Assembly: GCA_963744225.1 (NCBI GenBank)
Contig: CAVUSV010000003.1
Location: forward strand, 930,001-994,000
Reading direction: 5' to 3'
Length of the DNA stretch: 64,000 nt
From: Bog-473 sp963744225
Lineage (GTDB): Bacteria; Actinomycetota; Acidimicrobiia; Acidimicrobiales; RAAP-2
Shown here: positions 26,719-35,792 of the stretch, piece after piece
Layout of the letters: each line of letters opens with the position of its first letter
Position numbering within the stretch: the first letter of the stretch is position 1
Position numbers and translations under genes: made by a program
Notes under the pieces: model-generated
Databases searched by the model: none
What the model was told of the DNA's origin: nothing
What the model saw: the letters and a program-made list of their open reading frames with translations, nothing else

Positions 26719-27973
26719 GTGACCGCACCGGCATTGGAGCAGCTGGCGGGCCGCGTCCGCCGCGGCGGCCCGGGTCGTGGCGCGGGCACCGAGCGCGGTG
26801 CGCGACGACGCGTTGACCCTGGCGGCCGACCTCCTGGAAGAGGAGTGGGCGTCCCTCGTCGAGGCCAACCGGGCCGATCTGGCCCGCGCCGAGGCTGCGG
26901 GCATGGTCGAGGCGGCCCGGGACCGGCTGCGACTGACCGAGGAGCGGGTCGGGGGCATGGCGGCCGGCCTGCGCAAAGTGGCGTCCCTGTCCGACCCGGT
27001 CGGGGAGGTCACCGAGGGATGGGTGCGGCCCAACGGCTTGCGGGTGACGCGGGTACGCGTCCCGCTTGGCGTCGTCGGCGTCATCTACGAGAACCGGCCC
27101 AATGTGACAAGCGACGCCGCCGGCCTCTGTCTCAAGGCAGGGAACGCCGCATTCCTGCGTGGGTCGTCGTCCGCCATCGACTCCAACCGAGCCGTCGTCT
27201 CGTTGCTACGCCAAGCGGCGGTGAAGGCGGGCTTGCCCGAGGACGCCGTGGCCCTGGTCGAGGACACCTCGCACGAGACGGCGACGGCCTTCATGCAGCT
27301 GCGGGGGTACATCGACTGCCTGATCCCGCGCGGCGGGCAGGCGCTCATCGCGTCGTTGGTCGAACATGCCACGGTGCCGTACGTGCTCGATGGCGACGGC
27401 AACTGCCACATCTACATCGATGGCGCGGCCGACCTCGGCATGGCACACGAACTGGCGGTCAACGCGAAGACGCATCGTTTCGGCGTGTGCAACGCGGTCG
27501 AGACGATCCTGGTGCACGCCGACGTCGCCGCCGATTTCCTGCCCCGCCTGGCGGCGTCACTGGCTGCGGCGGGCGTTGAGATCCGGGCCGACGAACGGGT
27601 GCGTTCGTTCGTGCCCGAGGCCGTGCCCGCCCTGGAGGGCGACTTCGCCACCGAGTTCCTCGGGCCGGTCGTGGCCATCGGGATGGTCGACGACGTCAGC
27701 GACGCCATTGAGCACATCGCGCGGTACAGCTCGGGGCATTCCGAGGCCATCGTCACCTCCGACGTTGCCGTCGCCGACCGCTTCGTCGCCGAGGTTGACG
27801 GCGCGGCGGTGCTGGTGAACGCGTCGACCAGGTTCGTCGACGGTGAGCAGCTCGGGCTCGGCGCCGAGGTGGGGATCTCCACCCAGAAGCTGCACGCCCG
27901 CGGGCCGATGGGTGTCAAGGAGCTGACCACGCTCAAGTGGGTCGTGCGCGGAGACGGACAGGTACGCCGATGA
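26719..27973 (+). CDS. proA: Gamma-glutamyl phosphate reductase, frameshifted near the N-terminus
   Basis: ProA reduces gamma-glutamyl phosphate to glutamate semialdehyde with NADPH. The start is GTG 26719 ('TAPALEQLAG'), but the main domain is in the next frame from about 26753. Deleting one base in GGGCCGCG (about 26749-26753) gives 'LAGASAAAARVVARAP', the expected helix. The aldehyde-dehydrogenase core is clear: 'GVIYENRPNV', the catalytic Cys in 'FGVCNAVETIL', and 'DGEQLGLGAEVGISTQKLHA'. The stop overlaps the MoxR-type gene as ATGA. Confidence 0.95.
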
Positions 27974-28899
27974 ACGACGGGCGCGCCGCGTTGGGGCTCC
28001 CCGAGAGTGGTCCCCCCCGGTTCGAATCCTTGGGCGAGGTGCGGGGCGGCCTGGCCGACGTGGGCTACCTGGCCGACGAGTCGATCAGTGGGGTCGTCTA
28101 CCTGGCCGACCGGTTGTCCAAGCCGGTGCTCGTCGAGGGACCGGCGGGCACCGGCAAGACGCAGCTGGCCAAGTCGGTGGCGGACCTGACCGGGGCGCGG
28201 CTCATCCGGCTGCAGTGCTACGAGGGCCTCGACGAGTCAAAGGCGCTCTACGAGTGGAACTACCGCAAGCAGCTGCTGCGGATTCAGGCGGGCGAGCACG
28301 GCAAGGCCGAGCAGGAGGGGCCGTCGTGGTCAGAGCTCGAGGAGGACATCTTCTCGGAGGACTTCCTGCTGGCCCGGCCGCTCCTCGAGGCGATCCGGGC
28401 CACGGAGCCTGTCGTGCTGCTGGTGGACGAGGTCGACCGTGTCGAACTCGAGACCGAGGCGCTCCTTCTCGAGATCCTCTCCGAGTACCAGGTATCGATC
28501 CCCGAGCTCGGCACGGTGCGGGCAACCCAGCTCCCCATGGTCTTCCTCACCTCGAACAACACCCGCGAGCTGTCCGAGGCGCTCAAGCGCCGCTGCCTCT
28601 ATCTGCATATCGACTACCCCGACCTCGACCGCGAGCGCGAGATCGTGCGGACCAAGGTCCCCGGCATCAGCGAAGAGCTGGCGGACCAAGTGGCCCGCAT
28701 CGTCCGCTCGCTGCGCACCCTCGAGTTGCGCAAGGCCCCGTCGGTCTCCGAGACGCTCGACTGGGCGCGCACGCTCGTGCTGCTCGGCGTCGAGACGATC
28801 GACGCTGCCGGGGCGAAAGACACGCTGCACGTCTTGTTGAAGTACCAGGCCGACATCGAGCGGGCCACCAAGGAGCTGCTGTCGGCCTCGTCGAGCTGA
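27970..28899 (+). CDS. MoxR-type AAA+ ATPase (CoxD-like)
   Basis: MoxR ATPases act as chaperones that, with a VWA-domain partner, mature or activate metalloenzymes or complexes. The 309-residue product has Walker A 'EGPAGTGKTQ' (about residues 49-58), Walker B 'VVLLVDEVDR' and sensor 1 'VFLTSNNTRELS', followed by an arginine finger region. ATG 27970 overlaps the proA stop. The VWA/CoxE-like gene follows after 7 bases. No CO-dehydrogenase structural gene (coxMSL) is in the window, so the client is unknown. Confidence 0.9.
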   Translation: MNDGRAALGLPESGPPRFESLGEVRGGLADVGYLADESISGVVYLADRLSKPVLVEGPAGTGKTQLAKSVADLTGARLIRLQCYEGLDESKALYEWNYRKQLLRIQAGEHGKAEQEGPSWSELEEDIFSEDFLLARPLLEAIRATEPVVLLVDEVDRVELETEALLLEILSEYQVSIPELGTVRATQLPMVFLTSNNTRELSEALKRRCLYLHIDYPDLDREREIVRTKVPGISEELADQVARIVRSLRTLELRKAPSVSETLDWARTLVLLGVETIDAAGAKDTLHVLLKYQADIERATKELLSASSS

Positions 28900-28906
28900 G
28901 GGTCGC

Positions 28907-30364
28907 GTGCTCGACCTCCTCTCCGGATTCGTGACCGAGCTGCGCCGCTCGGGGTTGCCGGTCTCGCTGACCGAGCACCTCGATGCTGCCGAGGCGGTCA
29001 AGCACATCCCCCTGGAGGACCGCGAGGCCTTGAAGTACGCGCTGGCCGCGACCTTGGTGAAGTCCTCCTCGCACTGGCGGGCCTTCGAAACGGCCTTCGA
29101 GGTGTTCTTCGCGGTGCGGACCGGCGGCGCCGGGTCGGCGGCCGAGGGTGCCGAAGGCGGCGAGGACGATGCCGAGCAGGAGGGCGAGCAGGCGGGCCAG
29201 CGTGGCACGCAGGGCCAGGGGCGCTCGTGGCAGGGCGGCGGCGGCGGGGAAGGCATGACCCCCGAGGAGCTGGCCGAGCTGCTCTTCAAGTCTCTGCTGT
29301 CGGCCGACGCCGGGCTCATGAACGTCGTGGCGCGCAACGCGGTGGATCGCTACGCCGGGATGGAGCCCGGTCGTCCCGTTGGCGGGACCTACTACCTGTA
29401 CCGCACGTTGCGAAACCTCGACCTCGATGCGGTCCTCGAGCGGCTCCTCGGACAAGCACAGGCGGGCGCGGCCGGCGGCTCCCTAACCGAACTCGAGGAG
29501 CGTCTGGCCGCCGACGAGTTCAAGGCGCGCATCGACAAGTTTCGCCGTGCCGTCGAGACCGAGATCCGGCGCCGCCTGGTGGAGGACCGGGGGGCGGAGG
29601 CCCTGGCGCGCTCGATCCGCAAGCCGCTGCCCGAGGACATCGACGTCATGCACGCCACCCGCGAGGAGCTCGCCATGCTGCACCGGGTGCTCCACCCTTT
29701 GTCGCGCAAGCTGGCGGTGCGACTGGCCCGCAAGCGCCGTCACGGCCGTAAGGGCCCGCTTGATTTCCGGGCCACCATGCGGCGCTCCCTCTCGACCGGT
29801 GGGGTGCCGATTGAGCCGCGCTTCCGCCATCCCCGCCCGGCCAAGCCGGAAATCTTCGTGATCGCGGACATTTCGGGGTCGGTGGCCAGCTTCGCCCGCT
29901 TCACCCTGCACCTGGTGTACGCCATCTCCTCGCAGTTCTCCAAGGTGCGCAGCTTCGTCTTCGTCGACGGGATCGACGAGGTGACTCGTTTCTTCGAAGG
30001 CGTGGTCGACCCGGCCGAGGCGGTGGCCCGCATCAACCTGGAGGCGGATGTGATCTGGGTGGACGGCCACTCCGACTACGGCCACGCGTTCACCGAGTTC
30101 CACAAGCGCTGGGGCGACCAGGTGACGTCGCGCTCGAGCATCATGGTGCTAGGTGACGCACGCAACAACTACCACGCATCCCAGTCGTGGGTGCTCGAGG
30201 ACCTGCAGGCCAGGGCGCGCCGCGTTTACTGGCTGAACCCCGAGCCGCGCGACTACTGGGGTTCGGGTGACTCCATCGTGGGGGAGTACGCGGCCCATTG
30301 CGACGAGGTGGTGGAGTGCCGGACGCTCCGCCAGCTCGAGCACTTCGTCGGAAACCTCGCGTGA
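28907..30364 (+). CDS. VWA-domain protein, CoxE-like
   Basis: The 485-residue product is the partner of the upstream MoxR ATPase. It has an N-terminal helical region, a low-complexity acidic/Gly/Gln-rich linker (about residues 77-125), a basic helical segment and a C-terminal VWA domain. The MIDAS motif 'IADISGS' (about residues 321-327) begins the domain; 'LGDARNNYHASQSW' follows. CoxE-type proteins work with CoxD in assembling the CuSMo centre of CO dehydrogenase, but homologues occur without cox genes, as here. GTG 28907 is the start; the stop overlaps the next gene as GTGA. Confidence 0.9.
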   Translation: MLDLLSGFVTELRRSGLPVSLTEHLDAAEAVKHIPLEDREALKYALAATLVKSSSHWRAFETAFEVFFAVRTGGAGSAAEGAEGGEDDAEQEGEQAGQRGTQGQGRSWQGGGGGEGMTPEELAELLFKSLLSADAGLMNVVARNAVDRYAGMEPGRPVGGTYYLYRTLRNLDLDAVLERLLGQAQAGAAGGSLTELEERLAADEFKARIDKFRRAVETEIRRRLVEDRGAEALARSIRKPLPEDIDVMHATREELAMLHRVLHPLSRKLAVRLARKRRHGRKGPLDFRATMRRSLSTGGVPIEPRFRHPRPAKPEIFVIADISGSVASFARFTLHLVYAISSQFSKVRSFVFVDGIDEVTRFFEGVVDPAEAVARINLEADVIWVDGHSDYGHAFTEFHKRWGDQVTSRSSIMVLGDARNNYHASQSWVLEDLQARARRVYWLNPEPRDYWGSGDSIVGEYAAHCDEVVECRTLRQLEHFVGNLA

Positions 30365-31093
30365 GCGCTGGCCAGCAGGCCGGCGAGGACGAGGAGCGTG
30401 CCCATGAGGGGGTGCTGCGGATCATCCCGCCCGAGGCTGACGCGTCGCGGATCGTGCTCATCCGCCACGGGGAGGCGGAGTGCAACATCAACCGGGTCGT
30501 GGGCGGACGTCAAGGGTGCACAGGCCTGACGGAGCTGGGGCGCCGCCAGGTGGCCGCCTTGGCCGACCGCCTCTATGACACCGCCGAACTGCGCGACGCC
30601 ACGGCGCTGTACTCGTCGGTGCTGCCCCGGGCGATTGAGACGGCGGAGCGCCTGCGACCCGTGGTCGGACCTGGGCCCGACAGCGCTCGGCCCCGTCCGG
30701 GCGCGCTGCGACCTCTGTGAGCTGCACCCGGGGCAGTGTGACGGCCTGACCTGGGAGGAGGTAGTCGAGCGCTTCGGGGTGCCGGACTGGGACCTCGACC
30801 CGAGCGTGCCCATTGCCCCCGGCGGCGAGAGCTGGTCCGAGTTCGTCGTCCGTGCGGCTGACGCAGTCCGCGCCGTGGTGGCGCGGCATCCGGGGGAGCT
30901 GGTCGTGGCCGCAGTTCACGCGGGGGTGATCGAGGCGTCGATGATCGCGTTTTTGCGCGTGGCGCCCGAGGTCTACCGGCGAGGCTGGGTGCGCATTCAG
31001 CACACGTCCATGACGGAGTGGGAGTGGGTGCCGGCGGAAGACCGCTGGATCCTCCTCCGGTTCAACGATGCGGGCGGGGTGCCGCGGGTGTGA
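30361..31093 (+). CDS. Histidine phosphatase family protein, frameshifted in this sequence
   Basis: The phosphoglycerate-mutase-like N-terminus carries the catalytic 'LIRHGEAECN' (about residues 32-41) and 'GCTGLTELGRRQ', with 'SSVLPRAIETAERL' following. The second catalytic part, 'VAAVHAGVIEAS', is in the next frame and ends at 31093. The shift lies between about 30667 and 30689 and is best explained by one surplus base. Substrate unknown; family members include mutases and alpha-ribazole or other phosphatases. GTG 30361 overlaps the CoxE-like stop, so it is probably in the same operon. Confidence 0.87.
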
Positions 31094-31102
31094 GGCACTT
31101 CA

Positions 31103-31140
31103 CCGGGGTCCGAGGGCCGGGGGGCCGGGGTCCGAGGGCC
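31103..31140 (+). repeat. Short GC-rich tandem repeat
   Basis: CCGGGGTCCGAGGGCC occurs at 31103-31118 and again at 31125-31140 (period 22). It is just after the phosphatase stop, with more 'GAGGCGGAGCCGAGG' material behind it. No function can be assigned. Confidence 0.6.
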
Positions 31141-31233
31141 GAGGCGGAGCCGAGGGGCGGACGATTTTCCTGGGACTCTAAACGAACCTGTTGAGAGTTG
31201 TGGCGACCCATCTCGGCGGCCACGGGCGCGCCA

Positions 31234-31626
31234 TCAGCGCTGCGAACCCTCCAACCAGGTGACGGACAATCGCTCGGGCGCGCACGCCAGCCAAGCGTCC
31301 TCGATTGCCTCGCGCAAGGGCTTCTTGTTCACAGTCTTGAGCTGGACGAGGATGGCCGCGAAGCCGTCAAAATGGGGGATCGTGAAGAAACCCTTCGTGC
31401 CGATCGTCAAAACGGCGTCCTTGTCGGCGAGGTCAGCCGTGCGCAAGGCGAGAATCGGGCCCTGGGGCGGCGCGGTGTCCCCGAATCGCTTGAGGTCGGC
31501 CTTGGTGAACGGGCGCTCCCATGCGAAGGCCTTGCCGGCGACGAACCAGGTCCGGTTGCCGAAGCGCTCGCCCTCGGTCACCTCGGGGAGAGCGGTCACG
31601 ATTCGAACGGCTTCGTCGGAGGGCAC
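31234..31626 (-). CDS. MmcQ/YjbR-family protein
   Basis: The 130-residue protein has the YjbR fold: 'ALPEVTEGERFGNRTWFVAG' at about residues 10-29, then 'KAFAWERPFTKADLKRFGD', and a C-terminal 'DAWLACAPERL' helix. The family is called DNA-binding-like from its fold (CyaY-like); its biochemical role is unknown. GTG 31626 or 31629 could be the start. It converges with the phosphatase gene and is divergent from the serine hydrolase gene. Confidence 0.85.
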   Translation of the reverse strand: MPSDEAVRIVTALPEVTEGERFGNRTWFVAGKAFAWERPFTKADLKRFGDTAPPQGPILALRTADLADKDAVLTIGTKGFFTIPHFDGFAAILVQLKTVNKKPLREAIEDAWLACAPERLSVTWLEGSQR

Positions 31627-31686
31627 CACGCGCGGGCACCTTACTGGGGGCGTCGTGCGAATGGCGCAACGTCGGTGCAACGCCAC

Positions 31687-32895
31687 GTGAGCGGCCCTGG
31701 GCTCAAGGCGGCCGGTCTCGCCCGCTTCCGCGAACGACTCGCCGCACACGTCGAGCGGGGTGACGTGCCGGGCCTCGCGGCGCTGGTGGCGCGCGGTGGC
31801 GACGTCGATGTCGTGGTGCTGGGTTCTCCGGCGCTCGGCGACCCGACGCCGTTGCGTCGCGATGCCATCTTTCGGATCGCTTCGCTTACGAAGCCGATCG
31901 CAGCCGCGGGCGCCATGCTGCTGGTGGACCAGGGCGTCCTCTCCATTGCCGACCCAGTCGATGCCTTCTTGCCGGAACTGGCCAACCGTCGTGTCCTGCG
32001 CAGCCTCGACGGCCCGCTGGACGACACCGTCGCCGCCGAGCAGGCGATCAAGGTAGAGGACCTCCTGACCTTCCGGCTGGGCTTCGGGATCGTGGTGGCT
32101 CCCCCCGGGACGTATCGGATCCAAGAGGCGGAGGCGGAGCTGGGCCTCATGACGCTCGGACCCCCGTGGCCGCCTCCGCCCTTCGGGTCGGACGAGTGGA
32201 TCGCGCGCTTCGCCACCCTGCCCCTGCTGCACCAGCCGGGCGCGGAGTGGCGGTACAACACCGGTGCGCAGGTACTCGGGATCCTGCTGGAACGGGTGAG
32301 CGGACAGCCGCTCGAGTTGTTCCTGCGCGAGCGCCTGTTCGAGCCGCTCGGCATGGACGACACGTCGTTCAGCGTGCCGGCGCAAAAGCAGGCTCGGTTT
32401 ACCACGGCGTACGCGCCGGACGAGGCAACGGGCACGCTCGCCCTTCTCGACCCGCCGGTCGGCGGTTGGTGGAACACGCCTCCAGCGATGGCGAACACGG
32501 CGGGCATGCTCGTCTCCACGCTCGATGACCTGTGGGCGTTCGTGTCGATGCTGCTTGCGGGTGGGCGACACGAGGGCGAGGCCCTGCTGTCGCCGGGGTC
32601 GGTGGAGGCCATGACGCGCGACCACCTCACGGCGCCCCAGCGTTCTTCGACCGAACTGTTTCTCGGCGAGCACGGTGGGTGGGGTTACTGCATGGGCGCG
32701 CCCGGTCCGATCACCGGCGAGCCGCCCGTGCCCTGGGGCTTCGGCTGGAACGGCGGGACAGGCACCACCTGGTACAGCGACCCGGTGCGAGGCATCACAG
32801 GGATCTTGCTCTCGCAGCGGGCCATGACGTCGCCAGCGCCGCCGCAGCTCTTCGGTGACTTCTGGGAGGCGGCGTACGGCGCCATGAGCGGTTGA
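31687..32895 (+). CDS. Serine hydrolase, beta-lactamase class C / esterase family
   Basis: The 402-residue protein belongs to the PBP-type serine hydrolases (family that includes class C beta-lactamases, D-aminopeptidases and EstB esterases). The nucleophile motif SxxK is 'ASLTK' (about residue 64), the second motif is 'RYNTG' and the C-terminal 'WNGGTGTTW' takes the place of the KTG/HxG motif. There is no signal peptide, so an intracellular esterase or peptidase is more likely than a beta-lactamase. The GTG start at 31687 is uncertain; 31675 is an alternative. Confidence 0.85.
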   Translation: MSGPGLKAAGLARFRERLAAHVERGDVPGLAALVARGGDVDVVVLGSPALGDPTPLRRDAIFRIASLTKPIAAAGAMLLVDQGVLSIADPVDAFLPELANRRVLRSLDGPLDDTVAAEQAIKVEDLLTFRLGFGIVVAPPGTYRIQEAEAELGLMTLGPPWPPPPFGSDEWIARFATLPLLHQPGAEWRYNTGAQVLGILLERVSGQPLELFLRERLFEPLGMDDTSFSVPAQKQARFTTAYAPDEATGTLALLDPPVGGWWNTPPAMANTAGMLVSTLDDLWAFVSMLLAGGRHEGEALLSPGSVEAMTRDHLTAPQRSSTELFLGEHGGWGYCMGAPGPITGEPPVPWGFGWNGGTGTTWYSDPVRGITGILLSQRAMTSPAPPQLFGDFWEAAYGAMSG

Positions 32896-32957
32896 TCGAG
32901 GGCGGCTCGATCTGAAGAGGGGTACGCTGGTCGCTCGGGCGGAGAAGGGACGAGGCT

Positions 32958-33396
32958 ATGTACAAGATTCTCGTCGTCGGCACCGACGGCTCTCCCACCG
33001 CCGAGCGGGCGGTCCAGACAGCAGCGGACATCGCCGCGCTCGTGGGGCTCTGCACTCCATATCGTGACGGCGGTCCGGGCTCCCCGGCCCGGCATGGCCT
33101 CGGCGACGGGTGCCCCGCTCGTCGACTCCGGCGCGGGGCAGGCCCTCGTCGAAGAGGCCGCCAAGGCGGTTGGTGAATCGGCCATCGAGAAATTCGGGGA
33201 TGGCCTGAAGGTCGAGGCCCATGCGGCGCAGGGCAACGCGGATGACGTCATCCTTAGCATCGCCGTCGAAGTCGGGGCAGACCTGATCGTGGTGGGAAGC
33301 AAGGGGATGCGCGGGGCCCGCCGCTACCTGGGCAGCGTGCCGAACTCGGTGGCCCACGGCGCACACTGCGCAGTTCTGGTGGTGAAGACCGTTTAG
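32958..33396 (+). CDS. Universal stress protein (UspA family), frameshifted in this sequence
   Basis: The N-terminus 'YKILVVGTDGSPTAERAVQT' and the C-terminal nucleotide-binding 'LIVVGSKGMRGARRYLGSVP' are the two halves of a UspA fold. The frame changes in the G-run at 33044-33047; removing one G gives 'LVGSALHIVTAVRAP', restoring a normal 145-residue protein. The GxxGx9GS motif implies ATP binding. The gene stands alone. Confidence 0.9.
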
Positions 33397-33458
33397 GGCC
33401 CCCCGGGCCGGACTCGCGAGACGCGGCGCGCGCCGCGCCGACCTGGCACTGTGGGCCG

Positions 33459-34193
33459 GTGGAGACGAACTACTTCGACGAGCACGTCGCCCCGAACTAC
33501 GACGCCGACTCGACTGCTATGTTCGACTCGGCGCTCGTCGGAACGACGGTCGAGTTCCTGGCCGACCTCGCGGGCGACGGCGCTGCGCTGGAGTTGGGTA
33601 TCGGGACAGGTCGCATCGCGCTGCCGCTCAGCCAGCGCGGGGTGACCGTGCACGGGATCGACCTCTCACCCGACATGGTGGCGCAGATGAGGGCCAAGCC
33701 AGGTGGGGAGGCAATCGGCGTCACGCTCGGGGACTTTGCCTCCACCGCCGTTGACCAGACCTTCCGGCTCGCCTACCTCGTCTACAACACGATCGAGAAC
33801 CTGATCACGCAGGACGAGCAGGTGGCATGCTTCTGCAACGTGGCGGCGCACCTCGAGCAGGGAGGCTGTTTCGTCATTGAGGTGGAGGTACCCCAGATCC
33901 GCCGCCTCCCTCCGGGAGAGACGGTCCGGGCCTTCACGGCCAGCCCGACCAGGTTGGGCTTCGATGAGCTGGATGTGGCCCGCCAGTTGGGGGTCTCACG
34001 CCACTACTGGATCGAGAAGGGCCGGGCAGAGACGTTCTCCATGCCGTACCGCTACGTCTGGCCCGCCGAACTCGACTTGATGGCCCGGATCGCTGGTCTG
34101 CGCCTGCGCGAGCGCTGGGGCGGCTGGCGACGAGAGCCGTTCACGAGCGACAGCGCGCAACACGTGTCGGTGTGGGAGAGGACTGCCCCGTAG
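33459..34193 (+). CDS. Class I SAM-dependent methyltransferase
   Basis: The 244-residue product has motif I 'ALELGIGTGRIALPL' (about residues 45-59) and the acidic 'HGIDLSPDMVAQM' of motif II, with 'AYLVYNTIENL' as motif IV. These bind S-adenosylmethionine. The substrate is unknown; the N-terminal 'YDADSTAMF' pattern is common in small-molecule methyltransferases. GTG 33459 is the start, without a strong ribosome-binding site. Confidence 0.88.
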   Translation: METNYFDEHVAPNYDADSTAMFDSALVGTTVEFLADLAGDGAALELGIGTGRIALPLSQRGVTVHGIDLSPDMVAQMRAKPGGEAIGVTLGDFASTAVDQTFRLAYLVYNTIENLITQDEQVACFCNVAAHLEQGGCFVIEVEVPQIRRLPPGETVRAFTASPTRLGFDELDVARQLGVSRHYWIEKGRAETFSMPYRYVWPAELDLMARIAGLRLRERWGGWRREPFTSDSAQHVSVWERTAP

Positions 34194-34310
34194 GCCGGTC
34201 CGGCCTCGGCTTCATTCGACCGGGAGTCTCGCCACCAAGAAACACCGAGAGATCTGCGGCTTCCTCTCGTCGGACTAGGTGAAGGTACTGAACGATGAAA
34301 GGAAGCGAAC

Positions 34311-34661
34311 ATGGGAAATCCCGTTGTGCACTTTGAGATTCGGTCCAAGGACCCCGATGCCACCAGGAAATTCTACGGTGACCTGTTTGGCTGGAGTTTT
34401 CCCGAGGGTGGCATGCCCGGCTACAGCTATGTGGAATCCGGTGTCGAGGGCGCCATTCCGGGTGGCATCAGCCCTCTCCAGGACGGCCAGCCCCTCGTGA
34501 CCTTCTTCGTCGGCGTCGCGGACGTTGCGGGCACGCTCGACAACGCGGCCAAGAACGGAGGCCGTATCGTTCAGCCGGCGACCGCCGTTCCGGGAGTCAC
34601 GTTCGGACTGTTCGCTGACCCGCAGGGCCAAGTGGTCGGACTAGCTTGTCCAACGAGCTGA
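34311..34661 (+). CDS. VOC (glyoxalase-like) family protein
   Basis: The 116-residue protein begins 'PVVHFEIRSKDPDATRKFYG' and has 'LFGWSF' and 'FADPQGQVVGL', a pattern of two-domain-like VOC proteins with a degenerate metal site (the final Glu of the usual GNxxE is replaced by 'GQVVGL'). It may therefore be a binding rather than catalytic member. An AAAGGA site precedes ATG 34311. It lies 52 bases upstream of the ECF sigma gene on the same strand and is probably co-transcribed with it. Confidence 0.85.
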   Translation: MGNPVVHFEIRSKDPDATRKFYGDLFGWSFPEGGMPGYSYVESGVEGAIPGGISPLQDGQPLVTFFVGVADVAGTLDNAAKNGGRIVQPATAVPGVTFGLFADPQGQVVGLACPTS

Positions 34662-34713
34662 ACGGCGACCCGACCGTCCGATCGAGAGCGCCCAGCTCAC
34701 GAGGAGCATCTCG

Positions 34714-35742
34714 ATGAGTGATTCTGCCGTGCAGCGGGACCTCTTCGATCGGGCGGCGGCGGGGGACCACGACGCCTTCGCGTCGCTCGTGGAACCCCAT
34801 CGCCGTGCAGTATTTCGCCACTGCTACCAGATGTTGGGGTCTGGCCTTGATGCCGAGGATGCCACGCAAGACACGCTCGAACGGGCCTGGCGTCGCCTCG
34901 ACACCTTTGAGGGATCAGGATCCTTTGGGGGTTGGCTCTATCGGATTGCGGCAAACATCTGTCTGGATGCTCTGCGCCAGCGCCGATCGCGTCTCGATCC
35001 GACCGGTGAGGGTTTGGCCGTTTCGCCGGGTTCCTTCCGCCCCGATATCGATCCAGACCTCACGTGGGTAGAACCCGTGAGCAATGCCGAGCTGGACGTG
35101 CTCGGCGATCCCGGAGATCAGATCGTACGGCGAGAAGACGTCAGCCTCGCTTTTGTCGCCGCGTTGCAACGTCTTGCTCCGAGACAGCGGGCCGCCTTGT
35201 TGCTCGTTGACGTTCTCGGCTTCAGCCACGCGGAGGTGAGCGACGTTCTCGAGATCAGCCAGACCGCCGTCAATAGCTTGCTGTCCCGGGCTCGCGAGGC
35301 GGTCCGGGCACGCCCGACCAGTCCGCGTCTCAATCCCGTCGAGCCGGGCGTTCGAGCCTTCTTGGACCGATATGTCGAAGCCTGGCGGCTCGCCGACATC
35401 AAAGCCCTCGTCGAGCTCGTCACCGAAGACGTCCGCCTGTCCATGCCGCCGATGCTGGCTTGGTTCGACGGACGAGAAGCCGTGGCCGGCTTTGTCGACG
35501 AGATGGTGTTCGCCTCCGCCCGCCCACACGGGGTGCCACTGCGCGCGGGCTGGTGCAACGGACAGCCGGCGTTTGCAACCTACGAACCCGACGACGATGG
35601 CGTCTTGGTTGTAAGTGGACTACAAGTACTCGAGGTTGCAGAGGTGGGGGAGGCGTTCTTGATTCGGGCCATTGTGTCCTTCCGAGATGCAGAACTCGCC
35701 ATTCGTTGCGGCATGCCTCCCTCACTCCGTGAGATTCGCTGA
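34714..35742 (+). CDS. ECF-type RNA polymerase sigma factor with SnoaL-like C-terminal domain (TIGR02960-like)
   Basis: The 342-residue product has sigma region 2 (about residues 11-80, 'DAEDATQDTLERAWRRLDTF'), region 4 (about residues 145-195, 'LPxRQRA'-like 'APRQRAALLLVDVLGFSHAE') and an extra C-terminal domain of about 130 residues with a SnoaL/NTF2-like pattern ('RAFLDRYVEAWRLADIKALV'). Sigma factors with this tail lack classical anti-sigma factors, the tail itself being the likely control module. No anti-sigma gene is adjacent. The VOC gene 52 bases upstream is a possible functional partner. Confidence 0.9.
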   Translation: MSDSAVQRDLFDRAAAGDHDAFASLVEPHRRAVFRHCYQMLGSGLDAEDATQDTLERAWRRLDTFEGSGSFGGWLYRIAANICLDALRQRRSRLDPTGEGLAVSPGSFRPDIDPDLTWVEPVSNAELDVLGDPGDQIVRREDVSLAFVAALQRLAPRQRAALLLVDVLGFSHAEVSDVLEISQTAVNSLLSRAREAVRARPTSPRLNPVEPGVRAFLDRYVEAWRLADIKALVELVTEDVRLSMPPMLAWFDGREAVAGFVDEMVFASARPHGVPLRAGWCNGQPAFATYEPDDDGVLVVSGLQVLEVAEVGEAFLIRAIVSFRDAELAIRCGMPPSLREIR

Positions 35743-35792
35743 CGGAGCCGGCGCGCGACCCCGCCCCTCAGCGCCCGAACCACCCGAGATGA

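Noticed and set aside
31687..32895. Beta-lactamase resistance gene
   Set aside because: SxxK and YxT are present but there is no signal peptide and the third motif is changed, so an esterase or peptidase of the same superfamily is more likely.
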